A stretch of 64,000 nucleotides of DNA from NCBI GenBank assembly GCA_030917925.1, contig JAUPTV010000175.1:1-64000 (forward strand), in the 5' to 3' direction. This DNA is from Pseudomonadota bacterium (GTDB lineage: Bacteria > Pseudomonadota > Gammaproteobacteria > Competibacterales > Competibacteraceae). The notes under the pieces are model-generated. The model had not been told where the DNA came from. It made no database searches and worked only from the letters and a program-made list of their open reading frames with translations. The position numbers were made by a program, and so were the translations under genes. Each line of letters opens with the position of its first letter. The first letter of the stretch is position 1. This document shows, in pieces, positions 37,384 to 47,542 of this stretch.

Positions 37384-40293
37384 TCAAGCGGCAATAACGG
37401 TTATGTCAGCCTGTTCTGTGAGCGTCCGGGCGTCGCTGAGCACCGCGCAATGGGCACGTTCCGGTTGCAGATACACAGCAGCGACCCGTTTCAAATCCTC
37501 CAGCGTCACCGCTAATATCCGTTGTCGATAAGCGCGGCGCTGCTCGGGAGTACGGTCGAAAAGTGTACCAAAGAACGCACCGATTGCTTCACCCGCCGGG
37601 GAACCGGGCTTATCGATAGCGGCAATGACGCCGAGTATCGCTTCTTCCAGAGTCCGGGCCGGATGGTCGAACGTGTGCAGCCAGTCCAGCGCCCGGTCGA
37701 AATCGGCCAGCGTGTCGGCCAGACGCGGATCGCGGTAGGAATGGAAGCGAAATGCGCCGCTGTCAGGATGATAACCCGCGCCGCCGCCATACGCGCCGCC
37801 CTGTTCGCGGATGGCGCGATGCAGGTAGCCGTTGCGCAGGAAGTTACCGAGAATCTGCAAGGCCGGAGCGTCGGGATGGTTCGATGCCACGGTGGGATAG
37901 GCTTTGGCGCAGAAGTTGACTTGGGTGTTGACACTGAATCCGAGGCGCATGGGCGCGGCTTCGGGCGGGGTCAGGGCGAAAGCGGCAGCCGGAGTGGCCG
38001 ATGCATTTTGCCAGCGACCGGTGAGCGCGGTGGCGATGTCGTCCTGCCGTTCTGCTTCGCTGACGACCAGCAGTTGGCGGGGCGCAGATTGCAGGCGGTC
38101 GCGCAGGCGTTCCAGGCGAGCAGCAAACGCCTCCAGTTCCCCGACGTCCTCCAGCGCTTCGTCCAGCGCCTTGAGCTGTTTCAATCCTTCCATGCCTTCC
38201 CAGCGATGGTTGAGGGCGGAGACCGGACTCAGACTGGCGCTGGCGGCGGCCAACGCGAGCAGGTGGCCATGATCGGTGATGGCTTCTTCACGATGCGCGT
38301 GCATTTGCGCGACCAGTTCCCGCAACCGGGGCTGTTCGTCAAAGCGGGCGCTGGTCAGGGTTTCCCATAGCAGGTCGGACAGCGCCGCCTGATTGCGAGC
38401 CAGCGCTTTGCCGGCGACGACCATGACGCCCTTGACCTGACGCACATCATCAATTCCGCCGCGCACCACGGCACGAGCGCTGAGTCCGCCAGTGACCGCC
38501 GCCTGCCGGGCTTGCGTCGTTCGGTAATCCCGCCCGGCGCTGCCGACTTCGCTCAGGCAGGCGCAAAACAGCGGCAATAAATCCAGTTCATCAGGTTCCA
38601 GCGCCGGCAAATCGAGAATGACTTGCAGATAGACCATGCCGTTAGTGCCCTGGGCGTACCAAGTGGTCGGCAGGTCGCTCACCGGGCGGCTGACGCCCTC
38701 GGCGATTTTCAAATCGGGCGGTATGTCGTCCAGACCGACCTTGGGCAGGAGTTCCGGATCATCCTGGCGCTGCTGACGTTCGGCAAGAATGCGCGCCTGT
38801 TCCATCAATCGGGTGTGATCGGCGGCGGTGAGTGTGGCGCGAATCGCCGCCAGGCGTTCCCGTTCCGCGGCGGCCTGTTTCGCGCTGAGTTCGGCATCCG
38901 GGACCATGGTCAACCGCACCCGGTGGGGATTGTCCAGCAGCAGTTGCCGGACCAGTTGCGGGATAAAGTCGGGATCGCGGCTTTCGGCGCGAAGTTGTTC
39001 GAGCAACGGATCGCTGTCCAGGGCGGAGAGTGGGTCAGCGCCATGAATCGCCGAGGTCATTGCCTCCATAATCAGGCGCAGACCGTAGGGGAAGCCGTCG
39101 CCAGTAATTTCCCGCTCGCTTAATTCCAGTTGATGCAGGGCGGCGTCAATTGCGTCCTGCGGTGCGCCCTCGGTGGCGACCTGGCGCAGAATGTCGAATA
39201 TCAGCACTTCAACGGCTTCGGCGTGTTCGGGATTGGAGCCTTCCAGCCCGCAAACAAAGGTGGCTTCACGGGTGGCGGTGTCGAAACCGCATAACGGTGA
39301 GGGCGAAGTGCCGAGTTCCGACGTTTCCAGGGCGTGGCGCAGTGGAGAACTGCTGTTATCCAGCAGCACATCGCTCAACAGTCGCGCCCGCAAGGTCGCC
39401 ATCGAGTCCGTGACCGGCCCTAGCAGCCAGCCCAGCACAATATGGGTCTGGTCTGCCAAATCCTCAGCGCCATCGAGGGGATAGTGAATAAGATCCGTCA
39501 CCGGCTCGGGGTAACGGCGTTCGTCGGGAATCGCCAGATCGAGCGGCAGCGCCTGAAATTGGCTTAAAGCCCCCGTCTCGAAACGTTCCTGATGTTCAGC
39601 AGCGGGAATGTCGCCGTAGGTGAGGAAAATGGCGTTGGACGGGTGGTAGTGGCGGGCGTGAAAGGCTTTAAGTTGCGCGTGGGTGAGATCAGGAATCGCT
39701 GCGGGATCGCCGCCGCTGTTGTAATGGTAAGTAATCGTGGGAAACAGGCGTTCTTGCAATTCGTGCCCGAGTCGTTGCACCGGCGAACTCAAGGCGCCTT
39801 TCATCTCGTTGAACACGACGCCTTTGAACAGCAGTTCCGAATGCGGGTCATCGGGTTGGGCAAATTCCAGGCGGTGGCCTTCCTGGGCGAAGTCGTATTC
39901 ATCCAGCGCAGGGAAAAATGCGGCGTCCAAATAAACGTCGAGCAGATTATTAAAATCCTTTTTATTCAGGCTGGCGAACGGGTAAGCGGTCCAGTCACTG
40001 CTGGTAAAGGCGTTCATAAAGGTGTTCAGCGACCGGCGAATCATCATGAAAAATGGATCGCGGACCGGATAACGCCGACTGCCGCACAATGAGGTATGTT
40101 CGAGAATGTGCGCAACGCCGGAGGAGTCGTGTGGCACGGTCAGGAAGGCCACCATAAAGGCGTTATGCGGGTCATCCGCCGCTAAATGGAGATGCCGGGC
40201 GCCGGTCGCGATATGGCGATATTCCTGGAATTCCAGCCGCAGGGCGGGAACGGGGTGACTGCGCAGGTGCTGAAAGGTGGGATGGGTCATCAT
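37384..40293 (-). CDS. Insulinase-family (M16/PreP-like) metallopeptidase
   Basis: Inverted zinc motif HILEH in VPHDSSGVAHILEHTSLCGSRRYPVRDPFFMM; about 970 aa as in presequence-protease types. Confidence 0.93.
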   Translation of the reverse strand: MMTHPTFQHLRSHPVPALRLEFQEYRHIATGARHLHLAADDPHNAFMVAFLTVPHDSSGVAHILEHTSLCGSRRYPVRDPFFMMIRRSLNTFMNAFTSSDWTAYPFASLNKKDFNNLLDVYLDAAFFPALDEYDFAQEGHRLEFAQPDDPHSELLFKGVVFNEMKGALSSPVQRLGHELQERLFPTITYHYNSGGDPAAIPDLTHAQLKAFHARHYHPSNAIFLTYGDIPAAEHQERFETGALSQFQALPLDLAIPDERRYPEPVTDLIHYPLDGAEDLADQTHIVLGWLLGPVTDSMATLRARLLSDVLLDNSSSPLRHALETSELGTSPSPLCGFDTATREATFVCGLEGSNPEHAEAVEVLIFDILRQVATEGAPQDAIDAALHQLELSEREITGDGFPYGLRLIMEAMTSAIHGADPLSALDSDPLLEQLRAESRDPDFIPQLVRQLLLDNPHRVRLTMVPDAELSAKQAAAERERLAAIRATLTAADHTRLMEQARILAERQQRQDDPELLPKVGLDDIPPDLKIAEGVSRPVSDLPTTWYAQGTNGMVYLQVILDLPALEPDELDLLPLFCACLSEVGSAGRDYRTTQARQAAVTGGLSARAVVRGGIDDVRQVKGVMVVAGKALARNQAALSDLLWETLTSARFDEQPRLRELVAQMHAHREEAITDHGHLLALAAASASLSPVSALNHRWEGMEGLKQLKALDEALEDVGELEAFAARLERLRDRLQSAPRQLLVVSEAERQDDIATALTGRWQNASATPAAAFALTPPEAAPMRLGFSVNTQVNFCAKAYPTVASNHPDAPALQILGNFLRNGYLHRAIREQGGAYGGGAGYHPDSGAFRFHSYRDPRLADTLADFDRALDWLHTFDHPARTLEEAILGVIAAIDKPGSPAGEAIGAFFGTLFDRTPEQRRAYRQRILAVTLEDLKRVAAVYLQPERAHCAVLSDARTLTEQADITVIAA

Positions 40294-40351
40294 TTGGGTT
40301 TTGGGGCGAGTGCTCAGGTCATTGAAGATTAAAAGTGGGAACCACGTCGGT

Positions 40352-40744
40352 TCAGGAGGGTTGTCGAGAGGCTATTCGCGTCGATGATGAGCGGCCTGAT
40401 CCCGGTTTGAAACGATGAATCCGCGACAGCACCTCGGCCAGGGTATTTTTTGCCATAGCCATATCGTAGTCCGTTTGCAGGCCAATCCAGAAACCTTCGT
40501 TCATCCCGAAGAAGTGCGCCAGGCGTAATCCGGTGTCTATCGTAATCGCCCGCTTGCCTGCGACAATCTCGCCGATGCGGCGCTGCGGTACGCCTATCTC
40601 TTTGGCCAACCGGTACTGGGTTAAACCCAGTGGCTTCAGAAAGTCTTCCAACAGGATCTCGCCAGGGGCTACTGGCGGCAGCTTACTGCCTTCTGCGACA
40701 TCGGAAAAATCGATCTGGCCCAGGTCTTCAATGCGAATGGTCAC
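40352..40744 (-). CDS. higA: HigA-family antitoxin
   Basis: PGEILLEDFLKPLGLTQYRLAKEIGVPQRRIGEIVAGKRAITIDTGLRLAHFFGMNEGFWIGLQ. Confidence 0.93.
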   Translation of the reverse strand: MTIRIEDLGQIDFSDVAEGSKLPPVAPGEILLEDFLKPLGLTQYRLAKEIGVPQRRIGEIVAGKRAITIDTGLRLAHFFGMNEGFWIGLQTDYDMAMAKNTLAEVLSRIHRFKPGSGRSSSTRIASRQPS

Positions 40745-40755
40745 GGGTATTCACC

Positions 40756-41037
40756 TCAATGGTAATCAACGATTTCGACATTCCAGGCGTGGCTATCGCG
40801 CCACTCAAAACAAATTCGCCACTGGTCGTTGATACGGATACTCCATTGACCTTCGTGGTCGCCGGAGAGCTTTTCCAGACGATTGCCGGGTGGAATGCGT
40901 AGCTCTTCAACGGATAGTACCCGGTTGAGCTGCGCCAGTTTGCGCCGTGCGGTTTGCAACCAGTCTGCGCCAAAGCGACGAACCCGTTCGTGTGCGAATA
41001 CGGCTGCCGTCTCTTTGGTAGCGAAGGTTTTAATCAT
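40756..41037 (-). CDS. higB: HigB/RelE-family toxin
   Basis: MIKTFATKETAAVFAHERVRRF...RLEKLSGDHEGQWSIRINDQWRICFEW; immediately upstream of higA. Confidence 0.93.
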   Translation of the reverse strand: MIKTFATKETAAVFAHERVRRFGADWLQTARRKLAQLNRVLSVEELRIPPGNRLEKLSGDHEGQWSIRINDQWRICFEWRDSHAWNVEIVDYH

Positions 41038-41044
41038 GGCAAAA

Positions 41045-41081
41045 TACTAACGAATTGCGTTATTAATAACAACCGTTAGTA
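41045..41081. promoter_or_regulatory. Nested palindromes upstream of higB, candidate HigA operator
   Basis: TACTAACG (41045-41052) / CGTTAGTA (41074-41081) around GTTATTAATAAC (41059-41070, perfect palindrome). Confidence 0.6.
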
Positions 41082-41118
41082 AAAGCCCTAGCGAGATTCT
41101 TAATGGGTCATTGGCCGA

Positions 41119-43701
41119 CTAACCGACCCAGGCGGGATCAGCAGCGTGGCGTTGTAGATACCAGTCAACGGTCTTGGCGATGCCGGTTTCGAACGTCTCC
41201 AGCGGCCGCCAGCCCAGTTCCCGTTCCATTTTGTCAGCGGCAATCGCATAGCGCCAGTCATGGCCGGGCCGGTCGGTGACGAAGGTAATCAGCCGTTCAT
41301 GCGGGGCGTGTTCCGGGCGGCGTTCATCGAGTAACTGGCAGATCAGTCGGGCAATGTCGAGGTTCGCCCATTCGTTGCAACCGCCAATATTGTAGGTTTC
41401 GCCCGGTTGTCCCCGGCGAATCACCGCGTCAATGCCCCGGCAATGATCTTCGACATAAAGCCAGTCCCGGATGTTGGTGCCATCGCCATACACCGGAATG
41501 GATTTTTGCAGCAGGCAGGAACGAATGACCGTGGGGATAAACTTCTCGCCATGCTGGAACGGGCCGTAGTTATTGGAACAGTTGGTGGTGACCACCGGCA
41601 GACCGTAGGTGTGGAAATAGGCCCGCACCAGGTGATCAGAACCGGCCTTGGAGGCAGAGTAGGGCGAGTTGGGCGCGTAGGCGGTGGTTTCGGTGAACGG
41701 CGGGTCATTGGGTTGAAGCGTGCCGTAGACCTCATCGGTATTGTGCAATAGGCAGGGAACATTACCACCAAAGAATTTTTCATTTCCTGGTACGGAAACA
41801 TCGTAAACCATAGTGACTCCCGGTATTTTCTCAATGCTCTTTACCTTCGCAACGCCGATGGGCGAACTCAGCAATGCCGCAAAATCAGCAGGTATTGATG
41901 CAAAAGTATCCGCTAGGCATTGCACCTTTTTTTTGCTCACCAACGGTTTTCTATGGAGATGAACACCACGATTGAACAAACCGCCCAACCGGTTCTTGAT
42001 AAAGGAACTCGGTAAACAGCGCGCCATCGGCGAACGCCACGGACTGTGATCGCTATTACCATAACTTTCAGCAGAAATTTGCAAATCATAAAATTCCCGT
42101 TGCCGAGTGACGGTAATGCCCGGCGGAATTTGTCCGGCAACCTGTTGCACCGTGCGCTGACTCATCAGTCCATTTAAATCATTAAGGCGTGCCAACCACA
42201 ATAGACTTTCAGCAAGTTTCCGACTGATCGTTGTATAGTAACGTCGGCCATCATTTTTGATAGAGGCATCGCCTTCATAGCCTTTAAAAAAGGCCAGAAT
42301 ATGCTCCTTGGGTTGAGACCAGATCCATCCAGGTAATTGTTTGGTTTCCGCAGTACATCCAAATTCAGAAAATAAAGCATGAACCCACCGCGATGAATAA
42401 GTGATTTGGTAAGTGGAAGATCGTTGACCGACCCAGGCATGTATCTTCAAAATTTCACGAGCGCAGCGCTGTAATAATTCAAGCTGTGGCGTTTCAGTAA
42501 GGCCAATCGTGAAGGTGATATTGCGGTTAGGTCTTTGCATCTCCTTGGGAGTATGCGCGGCATGGCCTTCAGCGAGATAAAGACCAAAGACTTCCATCAA
42601 CATCGGAGTGACCGTCAACGTGTCATAAGGGATGTGCAATTTATTCTTGACCAGTTGCCACTCTTGTTGCCTGGCCTGCAGCATGGCCTCTTGGAGGTTT
42701 TTTTCGGTAGCGCTATACAGTCCATTTTCTTTAGAGAGAAATCCTTCATCAGCCAGACTTTCAAATAAGCGGTACGCAGTAACACTATTCATATCCACAG
42801 CGAGTTGGGATGCCAGGTGGGTATAGGAAAATCGCTGGTCGGCTACTGTTTGCATGATTTTTTTTCGCTTTCTTAACCCATCATCCAGCCCTTCATAATA
42901 GTATCCATCCAGTTTTTCACTGAGATTAAAAGTATGGGGTTGACGCATGAAAGCGCCATCACCAACAAATGTTACCAATTGATCGCCCACTTCCAGTTCA
43001 CTGGATGGTTTAGCAATGATGCCTTGATCAGTGAAAACGAAAACCGAGTGCGATTCAGTGGCGCGAATTTTACCGCCGCCGTTGTATTTAATTTCGTAGA
43101 CTTGGTTTACCGGGTGTTTAATGAAGTGTCTGATGGGGTGAAAATTGACTTGGTAATCATCAGACAGAGTTAAAATATCAAGGTCAGTCAGATTTTTTCC
43201 ATCCAGATCAGCAATAGGCTGGAAAGTCGCCGCGCCGGTTTTACGATTCCTCACTAAAATAGGGGTATCGCCGGTTACGCTACTAATATGATGAAAACGC
43301 GGAGTTGTGTGTGCAGGTTGTGAGGCTTGCTCGATGAGCCAGAACTGCCGCGCCGCTTCCAGCAGGGTGAACGTCCCGACCAGATTAGTCTGCACAAACG
43401 CTGCTGGTCCGGTGATGGAACGATCCACATGACTTTCAGCGGCGAAGTGGGCGATGGTGTCAATTTGATGTTCGCGCAGCAGGCGGTCAACCAGCGCCCG
43501 GTCGCAAATATCGCCTTGGACGAAGCCATGCCGGGCAGCATCGGGCAGGTCGCGCAGGTTGTCCAGCGACCCGGCGTAAGTCAGCAGGTCAAGGGTGATG
43601 ATGCGGACTTCGGGATCGGTAGCCAGTAGATGGCGGACAAAGTTGCAGCCAATGAAACCGGCGCCGCCGGTGACCAGAATATTGCGCGGAGGGTGGTTCA
43701 T
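41119..43701 (-). CDS. rfbB: dTDP-glucose 4,6-dehydratase RfbB/RmlB, interrupted in frame by an intein
   Basis: N-extein TGGAGFIG Rossmann motif; C-extein TDEVYGTL and YSASK; extein total 140+206=346 aa, the expected RmlB length. Confidence 0.96.
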   Translation of the reverse strand: MNHPPRNILVTGGAGFIGCNFVRHLLATDPEVRIITLDLLTYAGSLDNLRDLPDAARHGFVQGDICDRALVDRLLREHQIDTIAHFAAESHVDRSITGPAAFVQTNLVGTFTLLEAARQFWLIEQASQPAHTTPRFHHISSVTGDTPILVRNRKTGAATFQPIADLDGKNLTDLDILTLSDDYQVNFHPIRHFIKHPVNQVYEIKYNGGGKIRATESHSVFVFTDQGIIAKPSSELEVGDQLVTFVGDGAFMRQPHTFNLSEKLDGYYYEGLDDGLRKRKKIMQTVADQRFSYTHLASQLAVDMNSVTAYRLFESLADEGFLSKENGLYSATEKNLQEAMLQARQQEWQLVKNKLHIPYDTLTVTPMLMEVFGLYLAEGHAAHTPKEMQRPNRNITFTIGLTETPQLELLQRCAREILKIHAWVGQRSSTYQITYSSRWVHALFSEFGCTAETKQLPGWIWSQPKEHILAFFKGYEGDASIKNDGRRYYTTISRKLAESLLWLARLNDLNGLMSQRTVQQVAGQIPPGITVTRQREFYDLQISAESYGNSDHSPWRSPMARCLPSSFIKNRLGGLFNRGVHLHRKPLVSKKKVQCLADTFASIPADFAALLSSPIGVAKVKSIEKIPGVTMVYDVSVPGNEKFFGGNVPCLLHNTDEVYGTLQPNDPPFTETTAYAPNSPYSASKAGSDHLVRAYFHTYGLPVVTTNCSNNYGPFQHGEKFIPTVIRSCLLQKSIPVYGDGTNIRDWLYVEDHCRGIDAVIRRGQPGETYNIGGCNEWANLDIARLICQLLDERRPEHAPHERLITFVTDRPGHDWRYAIAADKMERELGWRPLETFETGIAKTVDWYLQRHAADPAWVG
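41740..43281 (-). other. Intein (514 aa) within RfbB, Ser1, C-terminal HN, Thr+1, with LAGLIDADG-type homing endonuclease
   Basis: Block [11 protein letters not shown], block B ATESHSVF (TxxH), endonuclease motifs [14 protein letters not shown] and [13 protein letters not shown], block [20 protein letters not shown], block G VPCLLHN. Confidence 0.95.
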
Positions 43702-43710
43702 GGTTGGGAC

Positions 43711-44511
43711 TCAGGGGGCAGAGGTAAGGTTGAATTCAGCAACGACGGGCGCGTGATCAGAGGGACGCTCCAGCCGACGCGGAGCGGTGTCAATCCAGCA
43801 CGCAGTACAGGTTGTCGCCAAGGCGGGACTGACTAAAATATGGTCGATGCGCATCCCCAGATTACGGCGGAAGGCGGCGGCGCGATAGTCCCACCAACTG
43901 AAACTGCGTTCTTCTTGCGGGAATCGGCGGAAGGCGTCGTGCAGTCCCAGGTTCAACAAGCGCTGAAACGCCGTCCGTTCGGGTTCGCTACACAGCACTT
44001 GCCCGGCCCAGGCCGCTGGATCATGCACATCCCGGTCTTCCGGGGCAATGTTGAAATCGCCCAGGATGACCAGTTGAGGATACCGGGCCAGCTCGGTTTC
44101 CACCCAGGCGATGAGTCGCTCCAGCCAGGCCAGTTTATAGGCGTATTTGTCGGAGCCGACCGCCTGACCATTGGGAATGTAGAGATTGAGCACTCGCATG
44201 TCGCCGATGGTCGCGCCCAGCACCCGCCGTTGCGGGTCGTCCATGCCGGGCAGATCGGTCACCATGTCGCTGACAGGCTGTCGGCTGAGAATTGCAACGC
44301 CGTTGTAGGTTTTCTGCCCAGCGAATCGGGATTGATAGCCTATGTTAGCGAAGTCCAGCACGGGAAAATCCGGATCGGGGAGTTTGGTTTCCTGCAAGGC
44401 CAGAATGTCGGGTTGCTGTTGATCCAGCCACGTCAGCACCTGCGGCAGGCGCACTTTCAACGAATTAATGTTCCAGGTCGCAATTTTAATAGTCAATGCG
44501 TCGGACTCCAT
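43711..44511 (-). CDS. xthA: Exodeoxyribonuclease III
   Basis: [59 protein letters not shown]. Confidence 0.95.
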   Translation of the reverse strand: MESDALTIKIATWNINSLKVRLPQVLTWLDQQQPDILALQETKLPDPDFPVLDFANIGYQSRFAGQKTYNGVAILSRQPVSDMVTDLPGMDDPQRRVLGATIGDMRVLNLYIPNGQAVGSDKYAYKLAWLERLIAWVETELARYPQLVILGDFNIAPEDRDVHDPAAWAGQVLCSEPERTAFQRLLNLGLHDAFRRFPQEERSFSWWDYRAAAFRRNLGMRIDHILVSPALATTCTACWIDTAPRRLERPSDHAPVVAEFNLTSAP

Positions 44512-44539
44512 AAAATTATAAAAATACTTTAAAATTCAG

Positions 44540-47500
44540 TTAATAGATAGTATCTGAACGAAAATCGTCACAATTTAATATCAAATCATTAATCGTCCTG
44601 GCAACAATATATTGAGCCGATGTAGCATCCACTTGTAGCGCCGCGAAATGTGCTTTACCGCACTCGATCTTGGCGCTTTCCTTATCGCGTAAATCATCGG
44701 TAAACAGACTGTCTTTAGTCTCCACCACGAAGTAAAGCCGTTCCACGTCGTCCTTCTGGATCAGTACCGCCCAATCAGGGTTATAACTGCCCAAGGGCGT
44801 CGGAACTTTGAACCAGCCAGGGAGTTTGGCATACACCTTGACGGATTCGTTCTTCTCTAATTGTTCAGCAAAAGTACGCTCGACGCCGGCTGAATCGTAA
44901 ACGACGTGTTCATAAACTGATTTTTCAACCGCTAACATGTTTTTCAGGTAGCCAGTTAATTCCTCTTGCTTAAAGAATTCCTGGGCGTAATAGCATTCGT
45001 CGCCGAGGCGCTGATACTTGATGCCATCCACCAGGGCCAGCCGTTTACTGCGGTTGATCGCTTCGGTGGCGAGTTCGATAAATTGCTGTGGGTTACGGCT
45101 AAAGTCGTCCAGGCGGCGGCTGTCGTTCAGGATACGCACCAGGCTGCGGCGCGTGAGTTGGGTCTTGTCCTGCAAGTCCGTCAACAGATCAGGCAGTACG
45201 ATGTCGCGTTCATCCAGGGTGATGCCTAAAGTCGTTGCTGTCTCGGCGGCACTGACTCCGCCCCGCCCGATGGTCAGATCAGCTTTGCGGATAGTGACGC
45301 GGGTCTTGCTGATCGGTGGACTCTCCCGGAGGGCTTGGGCGCAATCGGCCAGCAGTTTTTCATTATCGAACTGCACCCGGTAGGTCGTCCGGTGCTTGAT
45401 GCGATCCCACAGCGCCTTGAATTCAGGACTGTGCAAAATCGCCTGCCGGGTCTTGATTGGCTGTCGTTCGTTGGCGTTCTTGATGTCGAGTTTGCCCGCG
45501 AGCTTGTGCAAAATGGCTTGCACTTGGGGAATGTGGATCTGGAACGGTTCCGGTAATTGCAACGTCCCGTCCTTGAGCGCCCGCCGTAGCGAATCCTGTA
45601 CTTTGCCTTTGGCGTCCACATAGCCCGCTTTCTGGAGATGGTTCCAGAGGATTTCAGATTCAGCCACGCCCAATGCCGTTGTGCGTCCGGTCGCATCCAT
45701 GATGGGAATGGCGGCGAATTGATGTTTCTCGACGATGCCGAAGCGAATGCCGGTGTCGGCCTCAATCTCTTTCTGAAGGTTCTCGGCGAACTGTTGGTAG
45801 CTTTCCATCGCAATGACGGTCAGGGTGTTGATGTCGAATCCGCGCAACCGTTCGCCCTGTTGGTTCACACACAGGCGCAGGCCCCGTCCGAGGGTCTGGC
45901 GGCGTTCGCGTTCGCTGCCGATGTCGCGCAGGGCGCAAATCTGGAAGACGTTGGGGTTGTCCCAACCTTCACGCAAGGCCGAGTGAGAGAAGATGAATTT
46001 CAGTGGGGTGTCGAAACTGAGCAACTTCTCCTTGTCCTTCATAATCAGGCTGTAAGCGCGTTCGGCGTTATCGCGGTTCCCCTGATTGTTCTCGGCGGTA
46101 TCCGCCCAGGCTCCTTTCTTGTCGATGGAGAAGTAGCCGTCGTGAACATCGGCGACGGCGGTATCCAGGTCAATCTCTTTGAACAGGCTCTGATAATCTG
46201 GATGGTTCGCCCAGCGCCGATATTCCTCCTCGAACATCAGCGCGTATTTGCCTTTCTGCGGCTGACCGCTGGCGTCGTATTGGCGGTAATGCGCCACGGT
46301 GTCGATGAAAAACAGGGACAGCACCTTGATCCCTTGCGGGCGCAAGCGCAGTTCCTTGTCCAGATGCTCCTTGATCGTGCGGCGGATCATCAGCCGTTTG
46401 TGCGCATCACTGTCCACGTCGCCGATGGCCTGACCGATAGCCAGCCAGTGTTCGCCGCCGGGGATTTTCACCTCGATCAGTTCCTGGCCCTTGGCGCAGC
46501 GAATTTCGCCGATCCGGCAATGGGCATACAGGGCGCGTCCGGTAGTCTGTTCCAGATCATCGCCGTCCTGCACGATCAGGGTTTGGCGGTGAATACTGGA
46601 GCCGCGCTGCACATCCAGTTCGACCTTCGCGGTAATCGTTCCACGCTGATTCTGTGTCGCCAGCAGTTTCACATACGCTTTGTTATGGCCACCTTGCACG
46701 TCCAAAGAAGCGACTTCAATCTGCTTGACCAGCTTGCGTTCGTAGGCGTCCACCGCATCGAGCCGATAAAGCATGTGGTGTTTGTCGGCATGGGTTGCGG
46801 AGTAGCGCAAGGTGCAGAGTGGATTCATCGCCCTGAGGGCTTCCTTGCCGCGTCCTTCCAAGCCGCCATCGACGCTTTGCGGTTCGTCCACAATGACGAT
46901 GGGTTGCGTGGCCCGGATCAGATCAATCGGTTTCTCACCACCCGTTTTCTCCGTGTCCTTGTAGAGATTATTCACGTCTTTTTTGTTGATCGCCCCGACC
47001 GTGACCACCATGATTTGAATGTGCGGGCTGGTGGCGAAGTTGCGCACCTGGCCGAGCTTGGCGGAGTCGTAGAGGAAGAACTCGAAAGGGGTATTGGTGT
47101 AGAGGAGCCGGAAGTGGTCTTCCGTGATTTGCAGGGTTTTGTAGACGCCTTCCTTGATCGCGACCGAGGGCACGACAATGACAAACTTGGTGAAGCCATA
47201 GCCTTTATGGAGTTCAAAGATCGTGCGCAGGTAGACGTAGGTTTTGCCGGTGCCGGTTTCCATTTCGACGGTGAAATCGCCGGAAGCCAGTGAGCCGGAG
47301 GGTTTGAGGCCGTTGTGAAGTTGAATGTTTTTAAGGTTGGTGTGAAGTTCATCGTCGAGCAGTTGCAGGCGATTACCAATACCCAGGTCGCTTTGCGCGA
47401 AAGTCAGGGTTTGTTGCGCGTCGGGATCGCTATGTGTGACAGTAAATTCGGAGCGGCAAATTTCCTGACCCTTGAATAGATCGCAGACAGATTTGATAGC

Positions 47501-47542
47501 CTTGTGCTGGTAATCAAGATTCGGTTCAAAGTGGAGTTTCAT
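44540..47542 (-). CDS. res: Type III restriction endonuclease subunit Res
   Basis: Walker A METGTGKT, IVDEPQS, SALREGWDNPNVFQICAL, C-terminal PD-ExK (NPDWAVL...YFVVETK); start at internal ATG MKLHFEPNLDYQ. Confidence 0.94.
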   Translation of the reverse strand: MKLHFEPNLDYQHKAIKSVCDLFKGQEICRSEFTVTHSDPDAQQTLTFAQSDLGIGNRLQLLDDELHTNLKNIQLHNGLKPSGSLASGDFTVEMETGTGKTYVYLRTIFELHKGYGFTKFVIVVPSVAIKEGVYKTLQITEDHFRLLYTNTPFEFFLYDSAKLGQVRNFATSPHIQIMVVTVGAINKKDVNNLYKDTEKTGGEKPIDLIRATQPIVIVDEPQSVDGGLEGRGKEALRAMNPLCTLRYSATHADKHHMLYRLDAVDAYERKLVKQIEVASLDVQGGHNKAYVKLLATQNQRGTITAKVELDVQRGSSIHRQTLIVQDGDDLEQTTGRALYAHCRIGEIRCAKGQELIEVKIPGGEHWLAIGQAIGDVDSDAHKRLMIRRTIKEHLDKELRLRPQGIKVLSLFFIDTVAHYRQYDASGQPQKGKYALMFEEEYRRWANHPDYQSLFKEIDLDTAVADVHDGYFSIDKKGAWADTAENNQGNRDNAERAYSLIMKDKEKLLSFDTPLKFIFSHSALREGWDNPNVFQICALRDIGSERERRQTLGRGLRLCVNQQGERLRGFDINTLTVIAMESYQQFAENLQKEIEADTGIRFGIVEKHQFAAIPIMDATGRTTALGVAESEILWNHLQKAGYVDAKGKVQDSLRRALKDGTLQLPEPFQIHIPQVQAILHKLAGKLDIKNANERQPIKTRQAILHSPEFKALWDRIKHRTTYRVQFDNEKLLADCAQALRESPPISKTRVTIRKADLTIGRGGVSAAETATTLGITLDERDIVLPDLLTDLQDKTQLTRRSLVRILNDSRRLDDFSRNPQQFIELATEAINRSKRLALVDGIKYQRLGDECYYAQEFFKQEELTGYLKNMLAVEKSVYEHVVYDSAGVERTFAEQLEKNESVKVYAKLPGWFKVPTPLGSYNPDWAVLIQKDDVERLYFVVETKDSLFTDDLRDKESAKIECGKAHFAALQVDATSAQYIVARTINDLILNCDDFRSDTIY

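Noticed and set aside
45638-47293. 551-aa plus-strand ORF opposite res
   Set aside because: Entirely antisense to the well-supported Res subunit; no recognisable motifs; typical shadow ORF of GC-rich DNA.
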